In this document: positions 49,066 to 57,228 of the stretch, one piece after another
How positions within the stretch are numbered: the first letter of the stretch is position 1
Layout: each line of letters opens with the position of its first letter
From: UBA9410 sp036123585
GTDB lineage: Bacteria; Actinomycetota; Acidimicrobiia; Acidimicrobiales; MedAcidi-G1
Assembly (NCBI GenBank): GCA_036123585.1
Contig: JAZADN010000047.1
Coordinates: 28,148 to 92,147 of the forward strand
Direction: 5' to 3'
DNA: 64,000 nt
Program-made: the position numbers and the translations under genes
Notes under the pieces: model-generated
What the model was told of the DNA's origin: nothing
The model's input: the letters and a program-made list of their open reading frames with translations, nothing else
Databases searched by the model: none

Positions 49066-50198
49066 TGGATGGGACCGGGTCCAGCCCAGCCTGCGTGGCC
49101 ACCGAGGGTGCCCTCCTCGACGAGGAGGGACTATGGGCGGGTGTCGCCGGTCAGCCGGAGGCCGTAGCCCTGCTGCGTGCCGCGGTCGATGATCCGGTTC
49201 ACGCCTACCTTCTGGTCGGTCCGACTGGAGCCGGTCGGGAACAGGTGGCCCGAGCGTTCGCCGGTTCGCTCTTCGCCGACGGCGTCGAAGATCCCCTAGC
49301 GGCCGGCCGCCATCGCTCCCTGGCCGCCGCGGGCCGCCATCCGGACCTGATGGTGGTCGAGCCGGAGGGACGCGCCCTGCTGGTCGCCGACGCCGAACGC
49401 ATCACCGTGGCCGCTTGGCGCTCGCCGGTGGAGGTCAACCGGAAAGTCATCGTGGTCGATCGGTTCAACACCGCCGAGCCTGCCGCCGCGGCCAGCCTGC
49501 TCAAGACCATCGAGGAGCCGCCGGCCAGCGCGGTGTTCCTGCTCCTGACCGACGAGGTGCCGGAGGAGCACGTGACGGTGGCGTCGCGCTGCGTCCGGGT
49601 CGACGTCGGGCCCATTCCCGCCGGAGTGCTGGCCGACCTGCTGGAGGCCGAAGGGGTGGACGCCGGTCGGGCAGTCGACGTGGCCGAGGCGGCCGCGGGC
49701 AGTCTGGACCGGGCCCGCCTGCTGGCTAACGACCCGGCCGTGGTGGCTCGGCGAGACGCCTGGCGTTCGGTGCCCGACCGGCTCGATGGGTCCGGTGCGG
49801 CGGTGGCTGTCCTGGTCGGTGAACTGCGGGGCCTGATCGACGACGCCCAGATGCCGCTGGAGGCCCACCACCAGCGCGAGCTCGAGGAGCTGGCCGAGCG
49901 GGAGGAAGTGGTCGGGACCCGGGGGTCTGGCCGCCGCGAGCTGGCAGAGCGCCAACGCCGAGAGGTGCGTCGCCACCGCGACGATGAGCTCCGATTCGGC
50001 CTGGCCACCCTCAGCCGGGCCTATCTGGCCCGTGCCCAGCAGGGTGGTGGTAACGGAGATGCCGAGGATCCCGAGCGGCTGCTGGCGGCGACGACCCGCA
50101 TCACCGAGGCCACCGGCGAGCTGGTCCGCAACCCGAACGAATCCCTGCTGCTCCAGGCTCTGCTCCTGGATCTGCCAGTTGGTACCGACCACAGTTGA
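49065..50198 (+). CDS. holB: DNA polymerase III delta-prime subunit
   Basis: 377 residues. Part of the sliding-clamp loader. AYLLVGPTGAGREQVARAFA is a Walker A with Arg in place of the Lys, as expected of the ATP-inactive delta-prime subunit. VDRFNTAEPAAAASLLKTIEEPP and the SRC motif (TVASRCVRV) are present. The tmk-holB pair downstream of topA is conserved in Actinobacteria. Confidence 0.93.
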   Translation: MDGTGSSPACVATEGALLDEEGLWAGVAGQPEAVALLRAAVDDPVHAYLLVGPTGAGREQVARAFAGSLFADGVEDPLAAGRHRSLAAAGRHPDLMVVEPEGRALLVADAERITVAAWRSPVEVNRKVIVVDRFNTAEPAAAASLLKTIEEPPASAVFLLLTDEVPEEHVTVASRCVRVDVGPIPAGVLADLLEAEGVDAGRAVDVAEAAAGSLDRARLLANDPAVVARRDAWRSVPDRLDGSGAAVAVLVGELRGLIDDAQMPLEAHHQRELEELAEREEVVGTRGSGRRELAERQRREVRRHRDDELRFGLATLSRAYLARAQQGGGNGDAEDPERLLAATTRITEATGELVRNPNESLLLQALLLDLPVGTDHS

Positions 50199-50296
50199 GC
50201 ACCTACTGGGCGTCTACGCACCCGGCGAGCCGCAGTTGGCCGTGGACACGGAGCTGATATGAACCTCATGGTGCAGGGCCATGACGGAGCATCCCG

Positions 50297-51061
50297 GTGA
50301 TCGACCGGGACCGCCACCCGATCGAGGACTCCGGCCACCGGAGGCGGTGCCGGGAGTCTCTCGACGCGGATGGGGCCCTGGTACTAGACGGCTTCTTCAC
50401 CGCTGAGGCCGTCGCCCGGGTGGTGGCCGACTCCGCTTCCCGCCAGGACGAAGCCTTCTACGCCGACTCCACCCACAACGTGTATCTGACCGCCCCCGAC
50501 CCGGACCTCGCCCACGGCCACCCGTTCAACCGGCAGGTGGCGTCCAGCAAGGGTCTGCTGGCCGACGACCAGGTGCCGGCCGACTCGCCACTTCGGACCG
50601 TCTACGACGACCCCGCCTTCCGGGACTTCCTTTGCGCTGTGCTGGGCATCGACGCCATCCACCCCTACGCCGACGACCTGTCGTCGATCAACGTGCACTT
50701 CGCCCCGGCGGGACGGGAGTTGGGCTGGCACTTCGACAACTCGTCATTCGCCGTCACCATGCTGCTTCAGGCCCCGGAGGGCGGTGGTCGTTTCGAGTAC
50801 GTCCCCGCAGCCCGCCAATTGGAAACCGGTGACATGGGCTACGAGGTGGTCGATGCCGTCCTCGACGGTGCGCACCCCGTCAAAACTCTGGAGTTCGAGC
50901 CCGGGTCGCTGGTCCTCTTCCGGGGTCGTGACGCTCTGCACCGTGTGACACCCACCGAAGGGTCGGTGACCCGCCTGCTGGTGGTGTTCGCCTTCAACGA
51001 CCAGCCTGGCGTAGGCCTGTCAGACTCAGCACTGCGAACCTTCTACGGCCGCACGGACTGA
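50297..51061 (+). CDS. 2-oxoglutarate/Fe(II) dioxygenase-like protein
   Basis: 254 residues. A double-stranded beta-helix with the likely iron triad HFD in LGWHFDNSSFAVT and the distal His in RDALHRVTPT, plus an Arg in TRLLVVFAF for the 2-oxoglutarate carboxylate. These motifs fit the prolyl-4-hydroxylase-like/ArpA group. Substrate unknown. GTG start; the ribosome site is weak. Confidence 0.75.
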   Translation: MIDRDRHPIEDSGHRRRCRESLDADGALVLDGFFTAEAVARVVADSASRQDEAFYADSTHNVYLTAPDPDLAHGHPFNRQVASSKGLLADDQVPADSPLRTVYDDPAFRDFLCAVLGIDAIHPYADDLSSINVHFAPAGRELGWHFDNSSFAVTMLLQAPEGGGRFEYVPAARQLETGDMGYEVVDAVLDGAHPVKTLEFEPGSLVLFRGRDALHRVTPTEGSVTRLLVVFAFNDQPGVGLSDSALRTFYGRTD

Positions 51062-51080
51062 ACCCTCCACGGGGGTGGTC

Positions 51081-51099
51081 AGGCGTCGAACCGACGCCT
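51081..51099. terminator. Bidirectional hairpin between convergent genes
   Basis: AGGCGTCG-AAC-CGACGCCT, a perfect 8-bp stem, lies between the dioxygenase stop (51061) and the SDR stop (51098). No T run. Confidence 0.5.
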
Positions 51100-51928
51100 A
51101 TTCGGGAGTCACGTAAGCAGCGGTCAGGCCGCCGTCGACGCTGAAGTCGGTTCCGGTCACGTAAGACGACTCGTCCGAGGCCAGAAACAGAGCGGCGGCG
51201 GCCATCTCGGCTGCCTCGCCGAACCGGCCCATGGGTACGTGCACCAGGCGTCGCTGCCGTTTCTCCTCAGTGTCGAGGTACGACATCAGAAGTTCGGTGC
51301 GCAGCGGTCCCGGGCACAGGGCGTTGACCCGTATGCCCTCCCGGGCGTGCACGACCGCCAACTCACGGGTCATGGCCAGGACCGCACCCTTGGATGCCGT
51401 GTAGGCCAACTGAGGCGTGGCGGCTCCCACGAGGGCCACGAAGCTCGCTGTGTTCACCACCGACCCACCACCGGCTCGCCGCAGAGCCGGGATGCCGTGC
51501 CGGCAGCCGAACCAGACGCCCTTCAGGTTGACGTCCATGGTCCGGTCCCAGATGTCCTCCTCGGTGGACTGGGCGTCGCCGTCGTCAGCCAACATGATCC
51601 CGGCGTTGTTGAAGACCACGTCGAGGCGACCGAACGCCTCCTCGGCAGCGACCACAGCGGCTTCTACGTCGGCCTCTACGGCGACGTTCGCCGTGAACGC
51701 CACAGCCTCGCCTCCGGCCGCCGTGACCTCGTGGGCCACCGCGGCCGCACCGTCGCCGTCAACGTCGACGGCGGCCACCATGGCTCCCTCAGCGGCGAAC
51801 AGCAGCGCCGTCTCTCGACCGATCCCCGCGGCCGCACCTGTGATGAACGCCGCCTTCCCGGCCAGACGTCCAGAACCACTCGCTTCTGAAGTCCTGTTCA
51901 CTAGTGGAGAGTTCCCTGCTGAAGACAT
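51098..51928 (-). CDS. Short-chain dehydrogenase/reductase
   Basis: 276 residues. Classical SDR: cofactor motif TGAAAGIGRE (about residues 32-41), D in VAAVDVDG suggesting NAD preference, NNAG, catalytic Tyr/Lys in YTASKG, and a C-terminal SVDGGLTAAY. Substrate unknown. The ATG has GGGAGG 8 nt upstream. Confidence 0.9.
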   Translation of the reverse strand: MSSAGNSPLVNRTSEASGSGRLAGKAAFITGAAAGIGRETALLFAAEGAMVAAVDVDGDGAAAVAHEVTAAGGEAVAFTANVAVEADVEAAVVAAEEAFGRLDVVFNNAGIMLADDGDAQSTEEDIWDRTMDVNLKGVWFGCRHGIPALRRAGGGSVVNTASFVALVGAATPQLAYTASKGAVLAMTRELAVVHAREGIRVNALCPGPLRTELLMSYLDTEEKRQRRLVHVPMGRFGEAAEMAAAALFLASDESSYVTGTDFSVDGGLTAAYVTPE

Positions 51929-52025
51929 GCGACGAGCCTCCCACAGCCACGGTCCCTAGCGTCCGTGGACCGTCGTCCAGGGCCCCCTCGTCTCGAGCCA
52001 CTCGGTTCTGGCAGGCTCGCGACGT

Positions 52026-52069
52026 GATCCTGCCCGCGGTCCATCACCCACCGGGTGAGAAGCAGGTCG
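52026..52069 (+). repeat. 44-bp inverted repeat, left arm
   Basis: Identical over all 44 bp to the reverse complement of 52331-52374. It starts GATCCTGCCC and ends AAGCAGGTCG. Non-coding, between the SDR and MBL genes. Confidence 0.9.
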
Positions 52070-52100
52070 AACGCCTAGTGGAGGAAGGACAGGAGGACGG

Positions 52101-52967
52101 GTGACCACGAGGGTGACCATCACCGGGACCGGCACACCGATCCCCACCCCCGACCGGGCAGGCCCTGGCGTCCTGGTTGAGGTGGAGCCGCAGACCGGCG
52201 AGACGGTCCGGGTCCAGTTCGACGCGGGAAGGAACACCGTCATGCGCCTGCAAGGCGCCGGCACCTCGCCGGGCGGGCTGGACGCGCTGTTCCTCACCCA
52301 CCATCACTCCGACCACCTGGTCGGCGTCGACGACCTGCTTCTCACCCGGTGGGTGATGGACCGCGGGCAGGATCTCCCCGCCATCCGCGTGGTGATGCCC
52401 GCCGGACCGTGCGTCCGGTTCGTCGACGGCCTCGCTGACCGTTGGTCCGAGGACCTCGCGGTGCGGGCCGAGCACGCCAAGTGGCGAAGCGGTCCCCAGG
52501 TCGACGTGCTGGCCTTCGGCTACCCGACGTCACCGACCGAGGTGTGGCGGTCCGGCGACGTCCGGGTGCTGGCCGGCCAGGTCCGCCACGAGCCGGTGCA
52601 CCCGGCAGTCGGCTACCGGATTGAGACTCCTGACGGAGTGGTCGTGGTCTCCGGCGACACCTTGGTGTGCGAGGAGATGGCCGACCTGTCGGTAGGCGCC
52701 GACGTGCTGGTCTACGAGGCCATGCGCTTCTCGGAGATCCTGCGACTGCCCGAGCACCGACGGTTTATCGCCGACTACCACGCCGACACCGTCGAGATCG
52801 GGCGGCAGGCGGGGGAACTGCGGGTGCCCACTCTGGTGCTCACCCACCTCATCCCGCCGCCGGCGTCCGATGCAGAGGAGGAGGCCTTCGTGGCCGACGT
52901 CCGGTCGGGGGGCTACACCGGCGAGGTCGTGGTGGCCCGAGACCTCACGGCGGTGACGCTGGGCTGA
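52101..52967 (+). CDS. RNase Z-like metallo-beta-lactamase protein
   Basis: 288 residues. The metal motif FLTHHHSDHLVGVDDLL (H-x-H-x-D-H) and late ligands in VVSGDT and LTHLIPP match the RNase Z/ElaC branch, but the tRNA-exosite is not apparent. A tRNA 3' processing role is not certain. Start GTG 52101, with AGGAGGA 5 nt upstream. One arm of the 44-bp inverted repeat lies inside the gene (about residues 77-91). Confidence 0.85.
   Translation: MTTRVTITGTGTPIPTPDRAGPGVLVEVEPQTGETVRVQFDAGRNTVMRLQGAGTSPGGLDALFLTHHHSDHLVGVDDLLLTRWVMDRGQDLPAIRVVMPAGPCVRFVDGLADRWSEDLAVRAEHAKWRSGPQVDVLAFGYPTSPTEVWRSGDVRVLAGQVRHEPVHPAVGYRIETPDGVVVVSGDTLVCEEMADLSVGADVLVYEAMRFSEILRLPEHRRFIADYHADTVEIGRQAGELRVPTLVLTHLIPPPASDAEEEAFVADVRSGGYTGEVVVARDLTAVTLG
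52331..52374 (-). repeat. 44-bp inverted repeat, right arm (inside the MBL gene)
   Basis: Exact reverse-complement copy of 52026-52069. The 261 bp between the arms contain the MBL start codon and its ribosome site. Confidence 0.9.
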
Positions 52968-53046
52968 GCACGGCCACCGGCGCCTGCCCGTGGTGGAAGT
53001 GGCGCCGTCGGGCCAGCGGTACGGCCCGGCCGTTGGTGACGCAGGG

Positions 53047-53760
53047 TCACTTGTCGTGAAGGACGAACCGGACCCGCTTGAAGCCCTTCCCCTTCGATTC
53101 GGTCTTCACCACCTCGAAGCGGCCCACTTGGCCGGTAGACGACACGTGGGTGCCCCCGTCGGCCTGCTTGTCGAGGCCCACGATGTCCACCACCCGGACC
53201 TCGGTGACCGACTCAGGGACCAGGTTGACCTTGGTGCGGATCAGCTCCCGGTCCAGCACCGCCTCGCCGCGGGCGAGAAACGAGATCTCAACGGGCCGGT
53301 CGGCGGCTATCTCGGCGTTGCAGCGGGCCTCCACCTCGTCGGCGAACCCCTCAGGTAACTGGTCCACCTCGAAGTCCATGCGGCCTGACAGAGCGTCCAT
53401 GTTCCCGCCGGTCACCACCCGCCGCCAGTCACGCCACATCACGCCACACAGCACGTGCATGGCGGTGTGGGTGCGCATCATGTGGCGCCGGCGCTCGTCG
53501 TCGACCTGGCCGGTGACCGTCGTTCCCGGCTCTGGCACCGGGCCAGCGAGAGTGTGGAGGAGGCGGCCGTCGCTAGTGCGGACGTCGACCACGGTGGCTG
53601 CACCGGTGGTCCACACCAGGTGGCCGGTGTCGTGGGGCTGGCCGCCGCTGGTGGCGTAAAAGGCCGTCCGGTCCAACTCGACCCGGTCGTCGTCGATCGA
53701 CACCACGACCGCTTCGAAAGACCGGAGGTCCGCGTCGCGCAGGTAAAGCCGATCGGTCAC
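53047..53760 (-). CDS. AlaX-like alanyl-tRNA editing hydrolase
   Basis: 237 residues. Free-standing homologue of the AlaRS editing domain; removes Ser or Gly mischarged on tRNA(Ala). The zinc pattern is HTAMH (H-x3-H) plus GGTHVSSTGQVG with DGGTH, typical of AlaX. An AlaRS C-terminal linker and oligomerisation domain are absent. GTG 53760 overlaps the upstream stop (GTGA). An upstream in-frame extension to 54357 overlaps the neighbouring gene and is excluded. Confidence 0.85.
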   Translation of the reverse strand: MTDRLYLRDADLRSFEAVVVSIDDDRVELDRTAFYATSGGQPHDTGHLVWTTGAATVVDVRTSDGRLLHTLAGPVPEPGTTVTGQVDDERRRHMMRTHTAMHVLCGVMWRDWRRVVTGGNMDALSGRMDFEVDQLPEGFADEVEARCNAEIAADRPVEISFLARGEAVLDRELIRTKVNLVPESVTEVRVVDIVGLDKQADGGTHVSSTGQVGRFEVVKTESKGKGFKRVRFVLHDK

Positions 53761-54293
53761 GATCCGGCTCCGAGGCCGACCCAGGAACCGTGGAGGTCGA
53801 TGCGCAGTTCCGGCCCGTCGTCGCTGCCGATCACGGTCCACGGCAGGGCGTCCAGCCCGGCGCCGTTGGCCGACCACGTGGTCGTCGAGTCGCAGCCGTC
53901 GTAGAAGACACCCGCGGCCGCCGACGTGCTGTGTGACTCGTCCGAGGCGGCATGGGGGTCCCACTGCACCAGGCAGTCTTCGCTGCCCGGCACCCGAGCC
54001 GAGAACACCGCCCAGCCGCCCCGCGGGTCGCCGCCTGAGTGGGTGACCCAGATGGGGAGATCGTGGCCCACGAGGTCGGGGAAGGGGACGGGTCCCCGTT
54101 CGGCGATTTCGGCGGCCAGATCGGTGGCGTCGATGCCTCGGAAGTCGGGATCGCCGAGTTTCACGTCGACGGCCTCGGACGAGCCGGCCAGCCTGAGCAC
54201 GAGCACCAGTGCACCCACAGCCCCGGCGAGTCCGATGACAGCGAAGGCTATGGCGCGCCTCAGGTCGAGTCGAACGCCGCGGGCGACGGTCAC
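53757..54293 (-). CDS. Membrane-anchored protein with a Rieske-like but ligand-poor C terminus
   Basis: 178 residues. Basic N terminus, one membrane helix (about 13-36), then an extracytoplasmic domain. The segment CLVQWDPH and, 30 residues later, GVFYDGCDSTTTW resemble the two ligand loops of Rieske proteins but lack the His residues. So either a degenerate relative or chance. GTG 54293 has GGAGAGG 8 nt upstream. It overlaps alaX. Confidence 0.45.
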   Translation of the reverse strand: MTVARGVRLDLRRAIAFAVIGLAGAVGALVLVLRLAGSSEAVDVKLGDPDFRGIDATDLAAEIAERGPVPFPDLVGHDLPIWVTHSGGDPRGGWAVFSARVPGSEDCLVQWDPHAASDESHSTSAAAGVFYDGCDSTTTWSANGAGLDALPWTVIGSDDGPELRIDLHGSWVGLGAGS

Positions 54294-54490
54294 GGTGCGG
54301 CTCCTCTCCTGTCGTGGTGCCCGGCGCGGTGGAGCGCCGTCGTGGGTTCCATGTCACACCAGTCCACTGGGAAGCTGGCCGGTAGGCCGAGCCTAGGATC
54401 GCCGGGACGGACGGCCCCGACCCGGCGGTCCTGACAGATCAACGGGCCCGTCGTCCGGGGCTCGTGGCGGGAATGACGAAGGGTGGTCAC

Positions 54491-55666
54491 GTGGACCTGT
54501 TCGAGTACCAGGGCAAGCAGTTCTTCGCCCAATACGGCATGCCGGTGTCGGACGGCGAGATCGCTTTCACCGTCGACGAAGCGGTGGCTGCCGCCGAGCG
54601 CCTGGGCACCCCGGTGATGGTCAAGGCCCAGGTGCACACAGGCGGCCGGGGCAAAGCTGGTGGCGTGAAGTTCGCCGCCACCGTCGACGACGTTCGCACC
54701 CACGCCACGAACATCCTCGGGCTCGACATCGGCGGCCACGTGGTGGGCCGGGTGTGGATCGAGAAAGCCAGCGACATCGCCGAGGAGTACTACGCCTCGT
54801 TCACCCTGGACCGCTCGGCCAAGAAGCACCTCGGGATGCTGTCGGCTGAGGGCGGAGTCGAGATCGAGACGGTGGCCGAGGAGAATCCGGACGCCATCGC
54901 CAAATTGTGGATCGATCCGGTCGACGGCCTCGACGAAGACACGGCCCGCGAGTGGGTGGTCGCCGCCCGGCTGCCCGAAGCCGCGGTGGAGGGTACGGTG
55001 GCCATCCTCCAGCAGCTCTACACGGCCTACGTGGAGGGCGACGCCGATCTCGTCGAGATCAACCCGCTGATTCTGACTCCGGACGACCGGGTCCACGTGC
55101 TGGACGCCAAGGTCACCCTCGACGGGAACTCGATCTTCCGCCACGAGGAATACGCGGCGTACGAAGAGACCCAGACCCGTGACGAGCGGGAGACCGCGGC
55201 GCACGCACGAGGCCTCCAGTACGTCGGGCTGAACGGCTCGGTGGGTGTGATCGCGAATGGTGCCGGCCTCGCAATGTCGACTGTCGACGTGGTCAACCAG
55301 GTGGGCGGTAGCCCGGCCAACTTCCTGGACATCGGCGGCGGTGCCAACGCAGACGTCATGGCCGGCGCCCTGGAGGTAATCAACAACGACCCGGCCGTCC
55401 GGTCCATCTTCATCAACATCTTCGGTGGCATTACCCGGGGCGAGGAGGTGGCCAATGGGATCGTGGAGGCGCTCCAGCGGGTCGACATCGACGCCCCGAT
55501 CGTGATCCGCCTGGATGGCACCAATGCGGAGGAGGGTCGGGCCATCCTGGAGCCGCACCTGTCCGACTCGCTGCGGATGGCGCCCACCATGCTCGACGCG
55601 GCCCTCACCGCCGTGGCCCTGGCGGACGGCGAGCCTGGGGGCGACGAGGAAGGGAGCGCCCGATGA
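54491..55666 (+). CDS. sucC: Succinyl-CoA synthetase beta subunit
   Basis: About 391 residues. ATP-grasp nucleotide-binding subunit of the TCA-cycle ligase: MDLFEYQGKQ-type start (VDLFEYQGKQFFAQYG), VKAQVHTGGRGKAGGV, LVEINPLILT, and SIFINIFGGITRGEEVA near the C terminus. GTG 54491 matches the family start; ATG 54473 is an alternative. ATGA overlap with sucD. Confidence 0.95.
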   Translation: MDLFEYQGKQFFAQYGMPVSDGEIAFTVDEAVAAAERLGTPVMVKAQVHTGGRGKAGGVKFAATVDDVRTHATNILGLDIGGHVVGRVWIEKASDIAEEYYASFTLDRSAKKHLGMLSAEGGVEIETVAEENPDAIAKLWIDPVDGLDEDTAREWVVAARLPEAAVEGTVAILQQLYTAYVEGDADLVEINPLILTPDDRVHVLDAKVTLDGNSIFRHEEYAAYEETQTRDERETAAHARGLQYVGLNGSVGVIANGAGLAMSTVDVVNQVGGSPANFLDIGGGANADVMAGALEVINNDPAVRSIFINIFGGITRGEEVANGIVEALQRVDIDAPIVIRLDGTNAEEGRAILEPHLSDSLRMAPTMLDAALTAVALADGEPGGDEEGSAR

Positions 55667-56550
55667 GCATCTTCGTCAATGCCGATACCAAGGTCGTCTA
55701 TCAGGGCCTGACCGGCAGTCAGGGTCGCTACTACGGACTGTTGAATCGCGATTACGGCACGCAGGTCGTGGCCGGGACCAACCCCCGCAAAGCGGGCACC
55801 GTCGTGGACGACGTGCCGATCTACGCCAGCGTGGCCGAGGCCGTAGAAGCCACTGGCGCGACGGCGTCGTGCATCTTCATCCCGGCACCCGGCGTGCGCG
55901 ATGCCGTGATGGAGGCCGCCGAGGGAGGCGTGGAGTTCATTGTGGCGATCACCGAGGGAGTGCCCGCCCACGACGAGGCCGACTTCTACAACCGCCTGCG
56001 GCGCGACCACCCGGACGTGCGCCTGCTCGGACCGAACTGTCCGGGGATCATCTCGCCCGGCGAGTGCAACATCGGCATCACCGCCGGCCACATCGCCCAG
56101 CCCGGCGGACCGGTCGGCATCGTGAGCCGCTCGGGCACGCTGACCTACCAAGCCCTCTACGAACTCAAAGAGAAGGGCATCGGCTGCACGACTTGCGTAG
56201 GCATCGGTGGCGACCCGGTGCCCGGCACCTCCTTCATCGACTGCCTGGAGGCCTTCGAGGCCGATCCGGAGACGAAGGCCGTGATGATGATCGGCGAGAT
56301 CGGCGGTTCCGCCGAAGAGGAGGCAGCGGCCTTCATCGCCGACCATATGACCAAGCCGGTGTCGGCATACGTGGCCGGAGTGACGGCACCTCCCGGCAAG
56401 AAGATGGGCCACGCCGGTGCCATCGTCTCCGGAGGCAAGGGCACCGCGGCGGCCAAGATGGATGCCCTGCGTGAGGCCGGGGTCCGGGTCGGGTTGAACC
56501 CGACCGAGGCCGGCGAGCACATGGCCGACATCGTGGCCGGGCTGGGCTGA
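55663..56550 (+). CDS. sucD: Succinyl-CoA synthetase alpha subunit
   Basis: 295 residues. CoA-binding N terminus (VVYQGLTGSQGRYYG, AGTNPRKAG) and the catalytic phospho-His in GHAGAIVSGGKGTAAAK. Length normal. The sucC-sucD pair is followed by purN-purH, a gene order also seen in mycobacteria. Confidence 0.96.
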   Translation: MSIFVNADTKVVYQGLTGSQGRYYGLLNRDYGTQVVAGTNPRKAGTVVDDVPIYASVAEAVEATGATASCIFIPAPGVRDAVMEAAEGGVEFIVAITEGVPAHDEADFYNRLRRDHPDVRLLGPNCPGIISPGECNIGITAGHIAQPGGPVGIVSRSGTLTYQALYELKEKGIGCTTCVGIGGDPVPGTSFIDCLEAFEADPETKAVMMIGEIGGSAEEEAAAFIADHMTKPVSAYVAGVTAPPGKKMGHAGAIVSGGKGTAAAKMDALREAGVRVGLNPTEAGEHMADIVAGLG

Positions 56551-56603
56551 GAGGACCGCCGACGCCACCCCATATCACCGGATTCCCGACCGGGTCCCGC
56601 TGG

Positions 56604-56609
56604 TACCGT
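56604..56609 (+). promoter_or_regulatory. -10 element of purN
   Basis: TACCGT, 7 nt, ATG. Confidence 0.5.
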
Positions 56610-56616
56610 CGCCGAC

Positions 56617-57228
56617 ATGTCCTTGGCGGTGCTGGTCTCGGGTGCGGGCTCCATCCTCGACGCCATGTTCGAGGCCGACATGCCCGTCGACCTGGTGGTC
56701 GCAGACCGACCGTGCGCGGCCATCGCCCTTGCCGCCGGCCACGACGTGGAGGCCGTGGTCGTGCGTCGCGGCACCTTCGGCGCCGGCTTCGACCGCGACG
56801 GCTACTCGGGTCGCCTGGCGGCGAAGCTGGTGGGCCGTGGCGTCGACCTGGTGGCTATGGCCGGCTTCGGGACCATCCTCGGCCAGCCTTTCCACGACCG
56901 GTTCGCGGGCCGGATCCTGAACACCCACCCGGCCCTGCTGCCGGCCTTCCCCGGCTGGCACGCCGTGCGCGACGCCCTGGTCGCAGGGGTCGATACCACG
57001 GGGTGCACGGTGCACGTGGCCACCCTCGAGGTGGACACCGGACCGATCCTCGCCCAGGAGTCGGTCGAAGTCCGGCCCGACGACGACGAGGCGAGCCTCC
57101 ATGAACGCATCAAGTTGGTAGAACGCCGCCTGTACGTCGACACGCTGCGTGCTGTCCTGGACGGCGACCTCGCCCTGCCCGATCCGTCCTGGCAACCCCT
57201 CTCAATGGAGACAGGAGCCGGACCGTGA
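56617..57228 (+). CDS. purN: Phosphoribosylglycinamide formyltransferase
   Basis: 203 residues. Formylates GAR with 10-formyl-THF in purine synthesis. Catalytic Asn/His in RILNTHPALLPAFPG and Asp in TLEVDTGPILAQ. The N-terminal phosphate-binding loop is VSGAGSILDAM. GTGA overlap with purH. The folate donor is supplied by folD downstream. Confidence 0.94.
   Translation: MSLAVLVSGAGSILDAMFEADMPVDLVVADRPCAAIALAAGHDVEAVVVRRGTFGAGFDRDGYSGRLAAKLVGRGVDLVAMAGFGTILGQPFHDRFAGRILNTHPALLPAFPGWHAVRDALVAGVDTTGCTVHVATLEVDTGPILAQESVEVRPDDDEASLHERIKLVERRLYVDTLRAVLDGDLALPDPSWQPLSMETGAGP

Noticed and set aside
53047..54357. 436-codon frame joining AlaX to its upstream neighbour
   Set aside because: The upstream half is Arg-rich and antisense-like, overlaps the anchored-protein gene in another frame, and AlaX begins naturally at GTG 53760.
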